Source: Pontibacter silvestris (GTDB lineage Bacteria; Bacteroidota; Bacteroidia; Cytophagales; Hymenobacteraceae). Taken from it: a stretch of 64,000 bases of DNA. Of the stretch, positions 43,151-52,380 are shown in pieces. The position numbers were made by a program, and so were the translations under genes. Under the pieces are notes generated by a model. The model saw only the letters and a list, made by a program, of their open reading frames with translations. It did not search any database and was not told the origin of the DNA. Each line of letters starts with the position of its first letter. The first letter of the stretch is position 1. The stretch is from assembly GCF_020907275.1 (NCBI RefSeq), contig NZ_JAJJWI010000003.1:124001-188000 (forward strand), written 5' to 3'.

Positions 43151-43615
43151 ATGCAGTTACTAAACCGAAACGAACTACGTGAGCGCATTGTGATAAGTGG
43201 CCTAAAGGCGACGCAGCAGCGCATTGTAGTATATGAGGCTTTGGTACAACAGCATGGGCATCACCCAACGGCAGAGGAAGTATACCAGCTTCTGAAACCA
43301 GCCAACCCAAGTATTTCCCTTGGCACTGTCTATAAAACATTAGACTCTTTTGTAGAAACCAACCTGATCAGGCGGGTACTATCAGAAGAAAGCGGGAAAC
43401 GCTACGATGCTAACACCATGGCTCACAGCCACATTTACTGCAGTAACACCAAAGAAATTATTGATTACGAAGACGCAGAACTGGAGCAGTTATTAACTGA
43501 CTTCTTTCGGAAGCGGAACATGGAAAACTTCGAAATCAAGAGCTTTGCCGTACAACTGACAGGTAATAAGAAGGAACCAGGTAAGCAGATCAGAATTTCA
43601 CAAGTACCTAAATAA
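43151..43615 (+). CDS. Fur-family regulator, PerR-like
   Basis: 154 residues. Winged-helix DNA-binding region (GLKATQQRIVVYEALVQQHGHHPTAEEVY) and a Fur-type dimer domain. The residues matching the PerR regulatory metal site are all present: H38 (or H37), D86, H92, H94 and D105, with Asp rather than Glu at the PerR-diagnostic position. Only one Cys (C97) exists, so the structural Zn(Cys)4 site usual in Fur/PerR is absent. A peroxiredoxin gene follows after 27 bases, which fits control of the peroxide response. Confidence 0.88.
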   Translation: MQLLNRNELRERIVISGLKATQQRIVVYEALVQQHGHHPTAEEVYQLLKPANPSISLGTVYKTLDSFVETNLIRRVLSEESGKRYDANTMAHSHIYCSNTKEIIDYEDAELEQLLTDFFRKRNMENFEIKSFAVQLTGNKKEPGKQIRISQVPK

Positions 43616-43642
43616 ATTTTCAACTTAATAAACTATTGAAAT

Positions 43643-44284
43643 ATGGCAGTATTAGTAGGTAAAAAAGCGCCTTCATTCAAAGCTACAGCTGTAGTTAACG
43701 GAGAAGAATTCGAAGAGGATTTCTCTTTAGAGCAGTACCTTGGCAAGAAGCACGTAGTGTTCTTCTTCTGGCCAATGGACTTCACATTCGTATGCCCAAC
43801 TGAAATTCTTGCATTCCAGGACAGATTAGCTGATTTCGAGCGTAAAGGAGTAGCAGTAGTAGGTTGCTCTACAGATACACATGTTACACACTTTGCCTGG
43901 TTAAACACGCCACAAGACCAAGGTGGTATCCAGGGGGTAACTTATCCGCTTGTTGCTGATGCAGCTAAAACTATCGCTCAGAACTTTGATGTGTTAGCCG
44001 GTCATTATGACTATAACGAAGAAGGTGAAGTAACTTTTGTTGGTGAGCCAGTTGCTTACCGTGGTCTGTTCCTGATCGATAAAGAAGGTGTTGTTCGCCA
44101 CCAGGTTGTTAACGACCTGCCACTAGGCCGCAGCATCGACGAGGCACTTCGTATGGTAGACGCTCTTCAGTACTTTGAAGAGAAAGGCGAAGTTTGCCCT
44201 GCAAACTGGGAAGAAGGAAAAGAAGCTATGCAAGCTACTAAAGAAGGTGTTTCTAACTACCTTGCTAACAGAGGTAGCCACTAA
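43643..44284 (+). CDS. Typical 2-Cys peroxiredoxin
   Basis: 213 residues. Reduces hydrogen peroxide and organic peroxides. Peroxidatic Cys51 in DFTFVCPTEI, resolving Cys185 in GEVCPANW, plus the catalytic Thr and Arg positions of the Prx1/AhpC group. An extra segment (LAGHYDYNEEGEVTF) between the two Cys regions is typical of Bacteroidota members. Downstream of the PerR-like gene by 27 bases, so probably co-transcribed and peroxide-inducible, with its own terminator after it. Confidence 0.94.
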   Translation: MAVLVGKKAPSFKATAVVNGEEFEEDFSLEQYLGKKHVVFFFWPMDFTFVCPTEILAFQDRLADFERKGVAVVGCSTDTHVTHFAWLNTPQDQGGIQGVTYPLVADAAKTIAQNFDVLAGHYDYNEEGEVTFVGEPVAYRGLFLIDKEGVVRHQVVNDLPLGRSIDEALRMVDALQYFEEKGEVCPANWEEGKEAMQATKEGVSNYLANRGSH

Positions 44285-44307
44285 GAACAGAAATAACCTG
44301 TTTTATA

Positions 44308-44337
44308 CAAAAGCCCCTGCTCTGGCAGGGGCTTTTG
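44308..44337 (+). terminator. Terminator after the peroxiredoxin gene
   Basis: Perfect 13-bp stem CAAAAGCCCCTGC / GCAGGGGCTTTTG with loop TCTG, 23 bases after the stop. Confidence 0.92.
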
Positions 44338-44372
44338 CTTTTATGTTGAAGCTCTCCAGCTGATTTTTTCTT

Positions 44373-44846
44373 TTATACAGCTGGCTGCTGAGCAGTGGCA
44401 ACAGCTTTTTGCATGCACACACTATTCTCTACATTCTCATATTGCCCGTAGTTTGGTATAGTTTCGTAACCACATTTGGTATAAAGGCTAATAGCTTCAG
44501 GCTGAGCTTTGCCTGTTTCCAGAATAAGGCTAGAATAACCTAACTCGCTTGCCCATGTTTCCAGCTCCTTTAACACAGCTTTGGCTACTCCCCGACCACG
44601 AAAGGCAGGCTTCACAAACATCCTTTTTACCTCTCCTGTTTCCGCTGTATACTTTTTGATAGCGCCACAACCTACCAACTGGCCTTCCAGATAAGCCACA
44701 ACAGCTGTATTGATAGCATCTATTTTGTTAAATTGTGCATAAAAAGCATGATCGTCGCCATCTCTTTCGCTAAGGTCTGCATCAAGCAGGGCTACCAGGC
44801 TAACAAAGTCTTTATTACGGGAGTCTGTTCTAATTAACTTTATCAT
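44373..44846 (-). CDS. GNAT family N-acetyltransferase
   Basis: 157 residues. The acetyl-CoA-binding motif A reads FVKPAFRGRGVAKAVLKELE, with the P-loop RGRGVA; motif B (LYTKCGYETI) follows. Substrate not predictable. A second GNAT gene lies 119 bases upstream on the same strand, but the two share little sequence beyond the fold, so this is not a recent duplication. Confidence 0.9.
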   Translation of the reverse strand: MIKLIRTDSRNKDFVSLVALLDADLSERDGDDHAFYAQFNKIDAINTAVVAYLEGQLVGCGAIKKYTAETGEVKRMFVKPAFRGRGVAKAVLKELETWASELGYSSLILETGKAQPEAISLYTKCGYETIPNYGQYENVENSVCMQKAVATAQQPAV

Positions 44847-44965
44847 AGTTTTAGATTGATGTTCAAAGGTGAATTATTGCAATTGTCATTTTTGCTCAGT
44901 TTTTTCAATAGTTCATCAGTCTCTACTACTGTGGCAGTATTCTAAGGCATTACTGTTAGCAACTC

Positions 44966-45403
44966 CTATTTTAGCTTCAGCTCCATCTGATACAAATCAA
45001 AACCTTTTGCCCAAAAGTCTCTCTCAACTTTTACTAACTCAAAGCCTAACTTTTGATAGAATTTATAAACAAGTTGCGTTGTTCTGACAACAATTACCTC
45101 TGTATCTGTATTCGCTTTAATTCGGTCAACCCTGTAGCGAGTTAACTTACTCCCGATTCCTTTCCCTTGGAAATCAGGATGAACTATATCCCAGGATATT
45201 CGGGCTATGCTGTCAGCAAAGTAATTTATTCCGCCTGCCCCAACTATTCTACCATTATCTTCCACTACAAAGTAGTCTTCCACATGGTTATTAAGATACA
45301 CAACAAAGTCCGCTTCTTCAGCTTCATCAAAATAATGGGGAGTGTTGAGCCTCAGCAGGTCTAAGAGTTCTTCTTTATCTTTACTTGCATATACCCTGAT
45401 CAT
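44966..45403 (-). CDS. GNAT family N-acetyltransferase
   Basis: 145 residues. Motif A is DIVHPDFQGKGIGSKLTRYRV (P-loop QGKGIG) and motif B is FYQKLGFELVKVERDFW. The N-terminal half is acidic (DEAEEADFVVYLNNHVED). Substrate unknown. On the same strand as the other GNAT gene and possibly read first on a shared message. Confidence 0.88.
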   Translation of the reverse strand: MIRVYASKDKEELLDLLRLNTPHYFDEAEEADFVVYLNNHVEDYFVVEDNGRIVGAGGINYFADSIARISWDIVHPDFQGKGIGSKLTRYRVDRIKANTDTEVIVVRTTQLVYKFYQKLGFELVKVERDFWAKGFDLYQMELKLK

Positions 45404-45557
45404 TTTACTTCAATTAAGGCGGCTTTATTATAGTGTCTCAAATTTCCATTCTACCAAATATAGCAGATTAGCTTATTTTTACAAGCGCATAACTACCTTT
45501 ACTAACTCAAAATGAAAGCCTTCTAAAAGGAAACCTTCATTACAAAATTCAATGCGC

Positions 45558-45565
45558 TATATTTG
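45558..45565 (+). promoter_or_regulatory. Probable -7 element of the kdtA promoter
   Basis: TATATTTG fits TAnnTTTG and lies about 28 bases before the proposed TTG start of kdtA. A second match, TATTTTTG (45588-45595), overlaps that start codon and is less likely to be the promoter. Confidence 0.45.
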
Positions 45566-45592
45566 CAACTTGAACCATAGAGCACTTTATTT

Positions 45593-46846
45593 TTGCCAAA
45601 GCTATTTTACGATATAGGACTGAAAGCTTACCAAGCAGCTCTTGCACTGGCATCTCCTTTTAACCAGAAGGCAAAGCTGATGCGTACAGGGCGTGTACAG
45701 CAGTTTTCGCACCTGCAAAAGGCATTTAAAGATAATCAGTCGCCAGTGGTCTGGTTTCATTGTGCTTCTTTAGGCGAGTTTGAGCAAGGAAGGCCGGTCA
45801 TAGAAGCCTTTAAAAAGGAGTTTCCAACATATAAAGTACTGCTCACCTTTTTCTCCCCCTCTGGTTATGAGGTACGAAAAAACTATGCTGGCGCAGAATA
45901 TATTTTTTATCTCCCGCTGGATAGTGCCTCCAATGCCCGTATGTTCCTGGATGTGGTCCACCCCAAACTGGCAGTGTTTGTAAAGTATGAGTTCTGGCAT
46001 TATTACCTGCAGGAGCTACATAACAGAAACATGCCTGTACTTTCTATATCCGCTATTTTCCGGCCAGAGCAGATTTTCTTTAAGCCTTACGGAGGCTTTA
46101 ACCGTGCTATTCTTCGCAACTTTACCCACATCTATACTCAAAATCAAGCTTCTGCAGAACTGTTGCAAAGTGTTGGTATAGCCAAAGTAAGTGTAGCTGG
46201 AGATACACGTTTCGACAGGGTTTTGCAAACTGCCGCAGGTGTTAAACCCATACCCGTAGTAGAAGCCTTTGTGCAGCAACAGGAAGTGTTTATGGTGGGT
46301 AGCAGTTGGCCTGCTGATATAGAAGTGCTGTTTCCTCTCATCCAAAAGTACAGAGAGAGCATAAAGTTTATCATTGCCCCGCACGAGGTACATGAGAGCG
46401 GCATAAGCACCTTATTACAAACCTTAGGTAGTGGAGCTATACGTTTTTCTCAGGCAGGTGAAGCAGAGTTGTCAGCTTACAATGTGCTTGTGATTGACAA
46501 CATTGGCATGCTTTCCTCTTTGTACAGCTATGGTACTTATGCCTATGTGGGAGGAGCATTTGGTAAAGGTTTACATAATACCTTAGAAGCAGCAGTCTTT
46601 GGGTTACCACTTTTTTTTGGCCCTGCTTATGATAAATTTCAGGAAGCAAAGGACCTGGTACAGCTTAATTGTGCCTTTCCGGTGCAGGATGCTACAGAGT
46701 TGATAACAGCATTTGAAAAGGTACATCTTATACTCGGAGCAAGGCAAACTATAACCGATACCGAAAAACAATACGTAAAAAAGCAGGCAGGCGCTACAGA
46801 ACAGATTATAGCGGATATAAAGCACCTCTTAAAAAATAAGGCATGA
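45593..46846 (+). CDS. waaA: 3-deoxy-D-manno-octulosonic acid (Kdo) transferase
   Basis: 417 residues. Adds Kdo to lipid A precursor at the inner membrane. Family text: N-terminal membrane-proximal helix, WFHCASLGEFEQGRPVIE, SPSGYEVRKNYAGAEYIFYLPLD, VKYEFWHYYL, and the glycosyltransferase GT30 C-terminal block VGGAFGKGLHNTLEAAVFGLPLFFGP. The reading frame has no upstream ATG before a stop at 45578; TTG 45593 is the only start that keeps the family N-terminus. Its stop codon overlaps the rsgA start (ATGA). Also called kdtA. Confidence 0.94.
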   Translation: MPKLFYDIGLKAYQAALALASPFNQKAKLMRTGRVQQFSHLQKAFKDNQSPVVWFHCASLGEFEQGRPVIEAFKKEFPTYKVLLTFFSPSGYEVRKNYAGAEYIFYLPLDSASNARMFLDVVHPKLAVFVKYEFWHYYLQELHNRNMPVLSISAIFRPEQIFFKPYGGFNRAILRNFTHIYTQNQASAELLQSVGIAKVSVAGDTRFDRVLQTAAGVKPIPVVEAFVQQQEVFMVGSSWPADIEVLFPLIQKYRESIKFIIAPHEVHESGISTLLQTLGSGAIRFSQAGEAELSAYNVLVIDNIGMLSSLYSYGTYAYVGGAFGKGLHNTLEAAVFGLPLFFGPAYDKFQEAKDLVQLNCAFPVQDATELITAFEKVHLILGARQTITDTEKQYVKKQAGATEQIIADIKHLLKNKA

Positions 46847-47766
46847 AAGGAGTTGTAGTAAAATCGACAGGGTCGTGGTATTTGGTGCGTGATAAAGATG
46901 GAAAGCTGCACCGTGCCCGTCTGCGGGGTAAATTTAAGCTGAAAGGCATGAAGGTAAGCAACCCTCTTGCTGTGGGCGACCGTGTGGAATTTGATGTAGA
47001 AGAAACCGGCGAAGACACGGCTGTTATCCATAAGATCGAAGACCGCGAGAACTATATTATCCGGCAGTCTACCCACAAAACCGCTTTTTCACATATTATT
47101 GCTGCTAACCTAGACCAGGCACTGCTTATTGTAACGCTGGTGTCGCCCCGTACCTCTTTTGGCTTTATCGACAGATTTTTAGTTACCGCTGAGGCTTACG
47201 ACATTCCTACTGTACTTGTATACAACAAAACAGACATGTACGACGAGGAAATGCAGGAGTACCAGCGCCAGATCAGCCACATGTATGAGGCCATTGGCTA
47301 TAGCAGCCTGGCAGTGTCCGCTAAAAATGGAGAAGGTATCGATGCCATCAAACAGTTGATTCAAGGAAAAACCACCCTCTTCTCCGGCCACTCCGGTGTA
47401 GGTAAATCATCTCTAATAAACCTATTGGTACCTGACCTGGACCTGAAGACTTCTGAAATTTCTGACTTTTCTGATAAAGGTGTACACACCACCACTTTTG
47501 CTGAAATGTTTGAGGTAGATGAACAAACCTTTATCATAGACACGCCAGGTATTAAGGAATTAGGCATTGTAGATATCCCTAAAAATGAACTTAGCCACTT
47601 CTTCCCAGAGATGCGCGAACGCCTGAACCAATGCCGGTTTAACAACTGCACCCACTTTAATGAACCAGGCTGCGCTGTGGTAGAGGCAGTACGCCATAAT
47701 AACATCTCCCTCACCCGCTACGAAAGTTATCTAAGTATGCTGCATGGGGAAGACAATAGGAAGTAA
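46843..47766 (+). CDS. rsgA: Ribosome small subunit-dependent GTPase A
   Basis: 307 residues. A circularly permuted GTPase that checks late 30S maturation. An OB-fold domain comes first, then motifs in permuted order: VYNKTDMYD (G4), SAKNGEG (G5), SGHSGVGKSSLINLL (G1), DTPGI (G3). The zinc finger has the usual Cys/His set (CRFNNCTHFNEPGC). ATGA overlap with kdtA shows translational coupling. Convergent with the large beta-helix gene, 9 bases away. Confidence 0.96.
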   Translation: MKGVVVKSTGSWYLVRDKDGKLHRARLRGKFKLKGMKVSNPLAVGDRVEFDVEETGEDTAVIHKIEDRENYIIRQSTHKTAFSHIIAANLDQALLIVTLVSPRTSFGFIDRFLVTAEAYDIPTVLVYNKTDMYDEEMQEYQRQISHMYEAIGYSSLAVSAKNGEGIDAIKQLIQGKTTLFSGHSGVGKSSLINLLVPDLDLKTSEISDFSDKGVHTTTFAEMFEVDEQTFIIDTPGIKELGIVDIPKNELSHFFPEMRERLNQCRFNNCTHFNEPGCAVVEAVRHNNISLTRYESYLSMLHGEDNRK

Positions 47767-47775
47767 GCAAGGCCT

Positions 47776-50700
47776 TTACCTCTTACTAGATAGCTCCTTC
47801 TCTGAACCGGACCTTAATAGCAAAAGCCAGTTTGTATTGTCCGGTTTCTGAATAACAGTGCCTTTTTTGAATAATGCCGGCAAGGTAGCAGAACGGCTTT
47901 CTCCGGTTTCAGGGTTAAACCAGGTGCCGTTAAAATTTTTCTGCTTCAATTTTTGAGCAAATTTTATTTCCGGGCCTGATAAAGAATACAGCAGCACAGT
48001 CTTAAAAGCATCATCAGCTAAAACCCAATTTTGTTGCCCGTTTACCAGCACGCCATCTTTAGGCAGCATGTACATTAAAGAATTCGCTAAATGTTCCTGT
48101 ACAAACAAATCAAGTGGCGTACGATCAACTGATCGGCCTTGCCCATGTCCTGCAGTAGGGTTTTGCATTAGTACCTGCGCTCCACCAGCCATTAACGCAG
48201 GCACAGGCCCTACTCCACTATGCCAGGCCACAATAGCTTTATCAGGATATAAATTTTTGTACTCTCGCACCTGTCTGTATACCTGTTCAGGCGTTGTCGG
48301 GTCGCCAAACTCCTTCGGGTGCATTTCTCTAAAGGCCAGGTTTTGCCCTCCTTCGGGTGCCCAAAGAGAGCCATCGGGCAGGTAGTGCCAGTAACGCATA
48401 TCTACTACCGCCACCTGCTTTGCCAACTCCGGGTCTGCCAGTACAGCATCTGTTACATTTTTGCTCGTATCCAGCACCAGCCTTACCTGTCTATTCTTCT
48501 TCTTTTCCCACTCCGCTACTGTTTGTATAAAAAATTTCTGAAACTTAAAAGGGCCGGAATACTGAAAGCTCAATCCGAAAATGATGTTCTCGAACGATGC
48601 CAGTTGGTCCAGCACATGAAAAATGTAATTCCGGTGCAGTTCGCGCAGCTTAGGGTTTGTAGCATCGTAAAACTGATTGGCTACATGTATGCGATCTCTG
48701 GATTCTAAAGAAGGTTCTATTAAACCTGTTTCGTTGATATTATTAGCCGGTCTCCAGGGGAAGTCAATCCAATGTGCAGCCGTTTCCAGTAAATTATGAT
48801 TGTTGTACAGGTGGTGGTATAGTACTATTCCGTTCTGGTCGCTTAAGCTGGCAAAGTCTTTCATGCGGCTAAAATACCAGGGGTTATACTTTGTCAGATC
48901 ATAGCGACTAAGGCCATCCCAGGCACTGCCCTGCCCACTCCGTGCCCATGGCAACTCATAAAAAGCTGCCCACACATTTCCGCCTGACCGCCTGATGATG
49001 GAGTGATCATCCCGGCGACGGTCGTACCAAATGGCTGGACCACTCTGGTAAAAAGGCGTTCTCTGGTTTGTTACCTGCGCTGCCAATTCCTGAAGATCTT
49101 CTGTAAGCCCTGGCCCTACTCTGCCAGGTACAAACCGGGAAACGCTCCTGCCCGCATTAAGCGCATTGTTGGGAGAAGTTTGCCCTAACCACCAGGCATC
49201 GTTCACAGCGCCACCCCATACTGCTTTCCCTCCTATCACAAAACGGCCATTTACTATATTAAGTGGCTGTACTTCTTTTTTACTTTCTGATGCGGCAACA
49301 CCAGCAGGAATATCCTGAGCCTTAAACTCTTTTACGTTAGACGCTAATGTCTGAGGATATACCGTAACTGGTTCCATAGCTGCCAGAGCCTGTTTCCCTA
49401 GCTTTGCTATAAGCTGTTTTTCATAAAGAGATTCTGGTGCTGAAACAACTACCACAGGCGCACCTTCGGGGCCTGTGGCAACTATTTCTTCTGCCTTGCA
49501 ATTCCAGATTATGGCATTTGCCGCTGTCCACCCTCCTGCCTGTGCCCGGTCTACATCATAAGTAAGTCGTAGTGCTGCCCCTTCTATTTTTACGTTTTCA
49601 TAAAGCGTACCCGAAGACCAGCTTTCATACGAACCGCTTGCCCCTTGCGCATTTGTTGCAGTACAGGTTAGGAACACATTAGGCCCGCTGGCAGTAAAAC
49701 CGATAGCAAAGTCGTTTACTCCCTCATCTGCAGTACAATGCTGCACTAACACCTGCTGCCCTTCTATTAAAAAGCTCTGCCGCCTGTAGCCGCCTATTTC
49801 AGAAACAGGCTTTTCGCTGCGGCAGTTCTCCACGGTTACCTGCCGTGCCCGAGGTCCTGCCTGCACCGCAGAAGAAACAAAGTGCCGGGCAGTTACACCA
49901 CGCACCCAGGCATCTTCCACATTATCCAGTACAACACCAAACCAGGCATGCTCCTCATCTTTAGGATTAGCCGGATCAAACGTGCTTTCAATAATGAGGT
50001 TCTCTACCCCGATATGGCTGTCAGGCTCATTGGAAGTAACTTTTGCTACTGTTCCGCCACCATAGCGGGCTTCCAGGGCTGTGGTAACAGGCGCATCTAA
50101 TGTTATTTGTTTTTGGGCAGGGTTTACGGCTACGATTTCACGATCCCACACTAAATCTCTTGAACCGGCTGGCCAGTGAAAGCGCAGGTCCGGAAACACA
50201 CCTTTTAGCGTATCCATACCAAGCGCAGTAATCCACTCTTTTGTGCTGGGGCGGGTAATTACAACTTTATCTCCTTTGCTTAGCCCACTAACTGTCTTTA
50301 AAGTAAGCGTTTCACTTCCTGCTTTCACCACCTGATCTGTTACCTGTACTGGCTCACTAACAACTGGCTTCTCTGCCTGCCCTATACTTAGCAGAGCATG
50401 CCTGCTTTTGCCTGTTGCCTGTATGGTTGTTTCCTTATTAGAACTTCCTCGCAGTACAATACCACTCTTATTTACTCGTAGCTGGCCAGCAACATGAAAC
50501 TGCCCTTCTTTTAACTGTACGGCTCCACGAAAGCCATCCTCTTGTACAGGTAAACCGCCCACATAGTCAATGGCAGCTTGTAGTAAATGAGTATCATCCC
50601 CTCCTGTTGGATTAACAGAAATAACAGCGGGAACATTGGGTATAGCTATCCCTCCACCGCCATAACCTGCATGAGAAAAATCAATAGCGGGTAAAGCCTT

Positions 50701-50835
50701 GTCAGGAACACCTTGTGCCTGTGCTGACTCTGTACTTATTAAGTTGCTTATCAAAGCGAATAGCACAAAGGTAAGCGTTAGCCCCTGGTGCTTTAGTGCC
50801 CTTTGAAAGGAGGTAGTTCTTTTCAGATTTAGCAT
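47776..50835 (-). CDS. Two-domain carbohydrate-active protein: beta-helix plus glycosidase-like barrel
   Basis: 1019 residues with a signal peptide ending in STESAQAQ. The N-terminal half (about 60-500) has the repeating short-strand pattern of right-handed parallel beta-helices found in pectate lyases and related enzymes (HLLQAAIDYVGG, IVLRGSSNKETTIQATG, VENCRSEKPVSEIGG). The C-terminal half (about 540-960) looks like a glycosidase-type barrel with aromatic and acidic sites (WYDRRRDDHSIIRRSGGNVWAAFYE, LYHHLYNNHNL, NIIFGLSFQYSG, VVDMRYWHY), possibly DUF6298. Fusion of both suggests a multi-step enzyme on a pectin-like chain. Next to a GH105 gene in the polysaccharide region. Exact activity unknown. 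Confidence 0.75.
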   Translation of the reverse strand: MLNLKRTTSFQRALKHQGLTLTFVLFALISNLISTESAQAQGVPDKALPAIDFSHAGYGGGGIAIPNVPAVISVNPTGGDDTHLLQAAIDYVGGLPVQEDGFRGAVQLKEGQFHVAGQLRVNKSGIVLRGSSNKETTIQATGKSRHALLSIGQAEKPVVSEPVQVTDQVVKAGSETLTLKTVSGLSKGDKVVITRPSTKEWITALGMDTLKGVFPDLRFHWPAGSRDLVWDREIVAVNPAQKQITLDAPVTTALEARYGGGTVAKVTSNEPDSHIGVENLIIESTFDPANPKDEEHAWFGVVLDNVEDAWVRGVTARHFVSSAVQAGPRARQVTVENCRSEKPVSEIGGYRRQSFLIEGQQVLVQHCTADEGVNDFAIGFTASGPNVFLTCTATNAQGASGSYESWSSGTLYENVKIEGAALRLTYDVDRAQAGGWTAANAIIWNCKAEEIVATGPEGAPVVVVSAPESLYEKQLIAKLGKQALAAMEPVTVYPQTLASNVKEFKAQDIPAGVAASESKKEVQPLNIVNGRFVIGGKAVWGGAVNDAWWLGQTSPNNALNAGRSVSRFVPGRVGPGLTEDLQELAAQVTNQRTPFYQSGPAIWYDRRRDDHSIIRRSGGNVWAAFYELPWARSGQGSAWDGLSRYDLTKYNPWYFSRMKDFASLSDQNGIVLYHHLYNNHNLLETAAHWIDFPWRPANNINETGLIEPSLESRDRIHVANQFYDATNPKLRELHRNYIFHVLDQLASFENIIFGLSFQYSGPFKFQKFFIQTVAEWEKKKNRQVRLVLDTSKNVTDAVLADPELAKQVAVVDMRYWHYLPDGSLWAPEGGQNLAFREMHPKEFGDPTTPEQVYRQVREYKNLYPDKAIVAWHSGVGPVPALMAGGAQVLMQNPTAGHGQGRSVDRTPLDLFVQEHLANSLMYMLPKDGVLVNGQQNWVLADDAFKTVLLYSLSGPEIKFAQKLKQKNFNGTWFNPETGESRSATLPALFKKGTVIQKPDNTNWLLLLRSGSEKELSSKR

Positions 50836-50862
50836 GTCTTGATCTTATGAGAGGGAACTAAA

Positions 50863-50906
50863 AAAAACAACAGAGCCAATTGTAGTAAATTAGCTCTGTT
50901 GTTTTT
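50863..50906 (-). terminator. Terminator between the GH105 gene and the beta-helix gene
   Basis: 14-bp stem AAAAACAACAGAGC / GCTCTGTTGTTTTT, 20 bases past the GH105 stop codon on the minus strand. The two genes are therefore likely separate transcripts or attenuated at this point. Confidence 0.88.
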
Positions 50907-50926
50907 ATTTCATAAACCTTAAAATA

Positions 50927-52078
50927 TTATTTCATCTTCATTACCTCTGTTCCGGCAAGCAAGAAGCAGCCAAGGCCATAGTCTTCAAAGTCTGGCTTGC
51001 TGGTGTAGGAAACTGGCTGCCCATCTTTCGGCTCTTTACCGGTACCCTGTACGTACCCCAGAAAGCCGCTCGGGTGTACAGCATCCTTAGACATTGCATT
51101 CCAGGCTTTGGCAATAACCGGATTATACACATCGGCATCCAACAAACCATTATTAACTCCCCAGGCCATACCATAAACGAACAGCGCAGTTCCTGTTGTC
51201 TCCTTGCCTCCATAGTGATTTGGGTCGTGTAAGCTTACGTTCCAGAAGCCATCTTCTCTTTGCAGTGGTACCAGAGCCTCCATCATTTCTAAAAATGTTT
51301 TTTCATATTCCTCGCGGTGCGGTGCATCTTCAGGCATTATATTCATCACTCTTACCAGTGCAGCCACTACCCAGCCGTTGCCCCTGGACCAGTACGTATC
51401 CTCTCCGTTGGGGGCTTTATATGGTGGCACAAAATCTTTGTCTCTCCACCATAAACCATCTTCAGCATTATATAAGCCACCCCCGATTTGTGTTTTGGCA
51501 GCATTATAAAGATCGTACATCTTCTCATAATAGGTGTTGTCGTTATACAACAGGCCCAGCTTCGCATACACAGGCATGGCCATTTGCAAAGCATCTATCC
51601 AATCCCAGTCATCAACCTTCGTACTGTTCACCATGTTATCTATAGAAGCTTTTATAGCTTCTATTCTTTCTGGTTTTGGATCGATGTTGTATAAGTCGAT
51701 GTAGGTCTGACCTGCAGCCTGATTGTCGGCATTTCTGGTCTGCACACCATCTCGCAGGCCCCAGTTATGCTTTTCACCCCATTCCACGGCATAATCGTAA
51801 TACCGCTGCTGAGGGTCTGCCTCGTATAAGGCCATCAAGCCTTCGTAATAAACGGCGCGGGTCCAGATATTACTTGGGCGGGTTTTATTCGTTGTAATTT
51901 CCTTTCCCGGGTCAGGCCACTTCTGCATAAAATAATCGTTTGCAAGGGTGAGTGTTTTTAAAATCTTACTCTTTTCAGGTAAACTGGCAGTTTTTTTTGA
52001 AGTAGCACAGGCAGCATTAGCCATTGTCAATATACCTAAAAGGGCGGCCTTCCACAGAGTGAATGTTTTTTTCATCAT
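50927..52078 (-). CDS. GH105 unsaturated glycuronyl hydrolase (YteR-like)
   Basis: 383 residues. Hydrates the 4,5-unsaturated uronic acid left by polysaccharide lyases. (alpha/alpha)6-barrel text: RAVYYEGLMALYEA, WDWIDALQMAMPVYAKLG with the catalytic Asp162, YWSRGNGWVVAALVRVM, and EDGFWNVSLHDPNHYGGKETTGTALFVYGMAWG. An N-terminal signal includes a possible lipidation Cys24 (NAAC), though the lipobox is weak. A second, clearly different GH105 lies at 54077. Both fit a locus that degrades a rhamnogalacturonan-type chain. Confidence 0.9.
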   Translation of the reverse strand: MMKKTFTLWKAALLGILTMANAACATSKKTASLPEKSKILKTLTLANDYFMQKWPDPGKEITTNKTRPSNIWTRAVYYEGLMALYEADPQQRYYDYAVEWGEKHNWGLRDGVQTRNADNQAAGQTYIDLYNIDPKPERIEAIKASIDNMVNSTKVDDWDWIDALQMAMPVYAKLGLLYNDNTYYEKMYDLYNAAKTQIGGGLYNAEDGLWWRDKDFVPPYKAPNGEDTYWSRGNGWVVAALVRVMNIMPEDAPHREEYEKTFLEMMEALVPLQREDGFWNVSLHDPNHYGGKETTGTALFVYGMAWGVNNGLLDADVYNPVIAKAWNAMSKDAVHPSGFLGYVQGTGKEPKDGQPVSYTSKPDFEDYGLGCFLLAGTEVMKMK

Positions 52079-52380
52079 GTTATATTACGTACTTGTTAAG
52101 TTGCAGAATATCTTATGAGTTAACAGGCCTATATTATAGCTCAGCCAGCCAACACCTTCTCATTTACTCATAAAAATAGACTGTTTGATTAAGCTTCCTA
52201 TCCTGCCCTATCCTGATATTCGCTAATAAAATCTCATCAACAAGCCGTAATTTCTAAATTAAGCACCTTCCTTATAAGCAGACACAGCAGGATGCATGAC
52301 ATCTTGTGTCTTATAAATTTGGAGGTCGTGAACAAAACATTCTTATATAAAATAGATAATCCTTAACATACATTCTCTTT
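52079..52380. other. Divergent intergenic region between GH105 and DUF4861 genes
   Basis: 302 bases, no ORF. TAAATTTG at 52314-52321 fits the -7 consensus on the plus strand, 60 bases before the DUF4861 ATG. No operator palindrome was recognised. Confidence 0.45.

Noticed and set aside
44373-45403. Tandem duplication of the two GNAT genes
   Set aside because: Sequence similarity beyond the acetyl-CoA motif is low.
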